The notes beneath the pieces are model-generated. The model saw only the letters and a list, made by a program, of their open reading frames with translations. It was not told the origin of the DNA and searched no databases. A DNA stretch of 13,522 bases, taken from contig WJJC01000215.1 of assembly GCA_014729945.1 (NCBI GenBank), forward strand, positions 1-13,522, read 5' to 3'. Within the stretch, counting starts at the first letter, position 1. Every line of letters starts with the position of its first letter. The stretch is from Candidatus Bathyarchaeota archaeon (GTDB taxonomy: Archaea > Thermoproteota > Bathyarchaeia > TCS64). This document shows, in pieces, positions 13,345 through 13,522 of the stretch. Both the position numbers and the translations under genes were made by a program.

Positions 13345-13522
13345 ATGACCAAAAAACGAGGAGTCGCATCATATACTAGCATCTTACTGCTAATATTAAC
13401 GACTCTAGGAATAAGCGCCCTAATTTACACCCAAGTAATAACCCCACTGAGCAAACTAGAACCAGCAGAATCAAAATTTGAAAAATTCAGCATAGACGAA
13501 ACCAGAATCGAAAACAAAACAA
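13345..13522 (+). CDS. Archaeal pilin-like protein (partial, runs off the window)
   Basis: Fifty-nine codons seen. The start TKKRGVASYTSILLLILTTL, continuing GISALIYTQVI, is a short basic leader followed by one long hydrophobic helix (residues about 9-34), the layout of type IV pilin/archaellin-like precursors cut by a prepilin peptidase near KRG. The following segment is polar and charged (KLEPAESKFEKFSIDE). Shine-Dalgarno motifs GAGG and GGAG precede the ATG at spacings of 7 and 1 bases. It could equally be an ordinary signal-anchor protein, as the globular part is outside the window. Confidence 0.6.
   Translation, partial: MTKKRGVASYTSILLLILTTLGISALIYTQVITPLSKLEPAESKFEKFSIDETRIENKT

Overview
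The window looks like chromosomal DNA of an archaeon, moderately AT-rich. Several genes have TATA-box promoters so close to the start codon that transcripts would be nearly leaderless. A few genes instead have Shine-Dalgarno motifs. Gene content is archaeal in style: secreted proteins built from tandem Ig-like domains beside an ABC exporter, a small winged-helix regulator paired with a membrane protein, archaeal-type tyrosine recombinase remnants and a pilin-like gene. The lineage cannot be fixed from sequence alone; a Bathyarchaeia-like or other uncultured lineage is a guess.

Layout. Bases 1-88 hold the end of an unknown gene. Bases 465-2205 (minus) hold a two-gene AbiE-type toxin-antitoxin operon (AbiEi-like regulator, AbiEii-like nucleotidyltransferase) with two palindromic operators flanking its TATA box. 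Bases 2320-2850 are a graveyard: a frameshifted integrase N-terminus, possibly a tRNA 3'-end remnant, and a 45-residue ORF behind interleaved inverted repeats. Bases 2852-4637 carry three loci of membrane or secreted proteins: an anchored exported protein, a SpoIIM-like membrane protein split by an in-frame TAG, and an MFS transporter reduced to 78 residues. A shared element of about 42 bp lies upstream of the first two.

Bases 4728-9070 are the best-preserved functional unit. A winged-helix regulator and a four-helix membrane protein (minus) diverge from an operon of an ABC ATPase, an exported four-domain Ig-like protein and a MacB/FtsX-like permease (plus). The three plus-strand genes abut or overlap by one base and probably form one export or envelope-stress machine controlled by the regulator pair.

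Bases 9262-12269 encode a large secreted, membrane-anchored HExxH metallopeptidase broken into three pieces: a -1 shift exactly at a CCCAAAA heptamer before a TAA, and later an in-frame TAA. Bases 12270-12775 contain a GC-rich run of hairpins ending in a T-tract, a candidate structured RNA. Bases 12776-13237 (minus) encode the catalytic tail of a tyrosine recombinase fused to a coiled coil, and at 13345 a pilin-like gene begins and runs off the window.

Four loci are interrupted or shortened (peptidase, SpoIIM-like protein, MFS, integrase). This is either real gene decay in an accessory region, some recoding, or assembly error; raw reads would separate these.
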